Shown here piece by piece: positions 46,307-47,451 of a stretch of 47,451 nucleotides of DNA. Every line of letters starts with the position of its first letter. Position 1 is the first letter of the stretch. The stretch is from positions 1 through 47,451 of the forward strand of contig JAQYEW010000003.1 of assembly GCA_028723455.1 (NCBI GenBank), in the 5' to 3' direction. This DNA is from Prevotellaceae bacterium (GTDB lineage: Bacteria > Bacteroidota > Bacteroidia > Bacteroidales > Bacteroidaceae). A model generated the notes under the pieces. It worked only from the letters and a program-made list of their open reading frames with translations. It was not told the DNA's origin and made no database searches. A program made the position numbers and the translations under genes.

Positions 46307-46621
46307 TTATTCAAACGGCACCGTATAAAGCATGATGTCCGTGTATGAGGCATTATAATTCATGTGGGCGTTGAATTCCCTGCGGTGGCAGTTCCGGAGC
46401 GGGTTGCCAAGGTTCGGGTGTCTGTCCATCCACTCGCAAAGCTCTACGATGGAGGACTTGTTCGAGGTGAAGTAGATGAAGCGGTGTCCGGCAAGCACGG
46501 TAAGCACATCGAGGTAATCAGACAGTTTCCAATACATTCTATACGTCTTGCTATCCGTGCTTAGATACGGAGGGTCTACGAGGAAAACCACTCCTGGTAC
46601 ATCCTTGTATCGCTCAAACAC
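46307..46621 (-). pseudogene. DNA adenine methylase, C-terminal fragment
   Basis: The ORF contains the catalytic VVFLVDPPYLSTD (DPPY motif of N6-adenine methyltransferases) and the family segment HRFIYFTSNKSSIVELCEWM. The frame stays open upstream to about 46757 and adds DYREVF, which fits the family, but the N-terminal SAM-binding FxGxGG region is absent. An ATG overlapping the stop of the upstream gene (ATGA near 46716) would reach this frame only with one extra A in the A7 run at 46710-46716. Two tandem hairpins occupy the place where the 5' part should be. I read it as a decayed phage dam gene. Confidence 0.7.
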
Positions 46622-46657
46622 CTCCCTATAATCGCAGGAAGTAGAAGCGTGGACAGA

Positions 46658-46716
46658 GATTTTGTTATATACAAAATCTTTATAAGGGATTCTGCTATAC
46701 GCAGGATCCTTTTTTT
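46658..46716. repeat. Two tandem palindromic hairpins with TATA loops, the second followed by T7
   Basis: GATTTTGT-TATAT-ACAAAATC (46658-46678) and GGATTCTGC-TATAC-GCAGGATCC (46687-46709) are near-copies of one palindrome, eight bases apart. The seven T after the second make it a possible plus-strand terminator. They sit between a phage structural-type gene and the methylase fragment. Confidence 0.65.
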
Positions 46717-47451
46717 CATTCGCTTGCGGACCCCCACCAGTGCGGTTCGTCCAGATCTATATTGTTGGCTTTTCTCATGACCCTGAAGGGCGCCATCTCA
46801 GAACGCTGCTTGCTCCAGTCTATCCTGTAATCCTTGATGTAGTCGGATTCGAAGAACGCCACGCCATACGTCAGCGTGCTTCCTTCCTTGTCGGTTTTTC
46901 TCCTGCTGCCCCAGCGTATAACCCCAAGAGTACCATTACTCTTAAAAACAAACGCATCCGGGTCGCTTCTGTATATGTCGCTCGGACAGACAAGTTGGCC
47001 TTTGAAGGTAATATTCATGATTTTCAGCAAGCCGTCATCACCAACCTTGGCCACGCCCGGGATGTCGGTAAACCGATGCCAGTTCGTTTCACGCCTGAGA
47101 AATTTGCTCTTCGAATGATAGCCGAGGTTCTTTCTGGTCCTGCGGAACAGCACGGGTACAAGCCCCTCGGCAAGCATCCCCTGTACGTCCCCCCTTAGCA
47201 CGATTGTTGACATATATTCCTTATTCGCCTGATATTCCTCAGGGACGTTATAATGTTTCTCGTTTTGTATGACCACCGTTGCCCTCAGCGGATAAAACTT
47301 CTTGCTGCATACCGCAGGCAACGGTACACGTACGTACTCATTGCCCATGATACACGGGAGGGTGGTAACCCCCTCCAGGCTGTCCGTAACGGGCATGTCC
47401 TCCACCTTGACGGCACTGCGTAATATCGCATCCTTGATTTCCCTGATCTCT
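46716..47451 (-). CDS. Phage structural-type protein, C-terminal part (partial)
   Basis: The frame is open to the right edge (EIREIKDAILRSAVKVEDMP before the GTG at 47405), so the start lies outside. The segment VEDMPVTDSLEGVTTLPCIMGNEYVRVPL resembles the opening of tail-fibre or baseplate-associated proteins in Bacteroidetes phages, where a short target-listing segment precedes beta-rich repeats; this is from memory. The rest is beta-rich with GVIRWGSRRKTDKEG and ITFKGQLVCPSDIYRSD and no recognised domain. It ends WWGSASE, its TGA overlapping an ATG. The position next to methylase and nucleotide-modification genes supports phage origin. The function is uncertain. Confidence 0.45.
   Translation of the reverse strand, partial: EIREIKDAILRSAVKVEDMPVTDSLEGVTTLPCIMGNEYVRVPLPAVCSKKFYPLRATVVIQNEKHYNVPEEYQANKEYMSTIVLRGDVQGMLAEGLVPVLFRRTRKNLGYHSKSKFLRRETNWHRFTDIPGVAKVGDDGLLKIMNITFKGQLVCPSDIYRSDPDAFVFKSNGTLGVIRWGSRRKTDKEGSTLTYGVAFFESDYIKDYRIDWSKQRSEMAPFRVMRKANNIDLDEPHWWGSASE

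Noticed and set aside
46740..47198. 152-codon plus-strand ORF
   Set aside because: Antisense to the phage structural-type gene, which is open to the edge and has a start-stop overlap with the next gene.

Overview
The window looks like a chromosomal segment from a Bacteroidales bacterium, most likely of the Prevotella / Prevotellaceae type. The evidence is: repeated promoters of the Bacteroidetes form (TTTG, 19-20 bases, TAnnTTTG); a type III glutamine synthetase; a menaquinone operon; a glycogen cluster of debranching enzyme, GT4 transferase and GH57 protein; C10 (streptopain-type) and S9 peptidases; exported proteins with a C-terminal tail resembling the type IX secretion sorting end; and a short MxKTYxxPT peptide gene of the sort common in Prevotella. 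No tRNA, rRNA or CRISPR array was seen.

Layout. 1-1017: the end of an AT-rich O-antigen-ligase-like gene, probably part of a surface polysaccharide locus. 1048-6121 (minus): a beta-barrel outer membrane protein, then a hybrid ORF that starts like a C39 bacteriocin-exporter peptidase and continues as a lipoprotein, then a transglutaminase-like protein. The last two appear to be one gene split at a short TA repeat. 6320-9111 (minus): a secreted GH13 alpha-amylase with two starch-binding modules, a 53-residue peptide gene and a very long hairpin. 9257-16027 (plus): glutathione peroxidase and a menaquinone operon (thioesterase, menF, menD, menB, menC, menE). 16044-18236 (minus): glnN. 18359-24784 (minus): a tight four-gene unit of FAD oxidoreductase, PD-(D/E)XK nuclease-SF1 helicase, 2-hydroxyacid dehydrogenase and DprA-like protein. 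24854-26265 (plus): yccF and a phytase-esterase-like protein. 26269-28604 (minus): a C10 peptidase and an HD-domain protein overlapping by ATGA.

28648-28921 (plus): an apparently independent non-coding RNA with its own promoter, a rod-like fold and a terminator, best explained as 6S RNA (the Bacteroidales-1 type). 29055-33872 (minus): glycogen debranching enzyme, GT4 glycogen-synthase-like enzyme and GH57 protein. 34031-37247 (minus): radA, miaA and a diacylglycerol-kinase-family protein. 37496-44789 (plus): a RelA-type ppGpp synthetase with a degenerate hydrolase domain, a secreted S9 peptidase and mutS2. 44790-45645 is a gene-poor interval with terminators, a predicted minus-strand small RNA and three 15-base direct repeats. 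45646-47451 (minus) is phage-derived: the end of a structural-type protein, two tandem hairpins, a truncated DNA adenine methylase, and a thymidylate-synthase-fold gene split by a frameshift in a C6 run. That last gene carries Asp where thymidylate synthase has Asn, which points to dCMP rather than dUMP as substrate.

The best second-look items are the phage dCMP-modification candidate, the 6S-like RNA, the predicted small RNA near 45.3 kb, the broken C39/transglutaminase gene, the hydrolase-dead Rel protein, and the GH57 protein lacking its nucleophile but carrying a histone-like tail.
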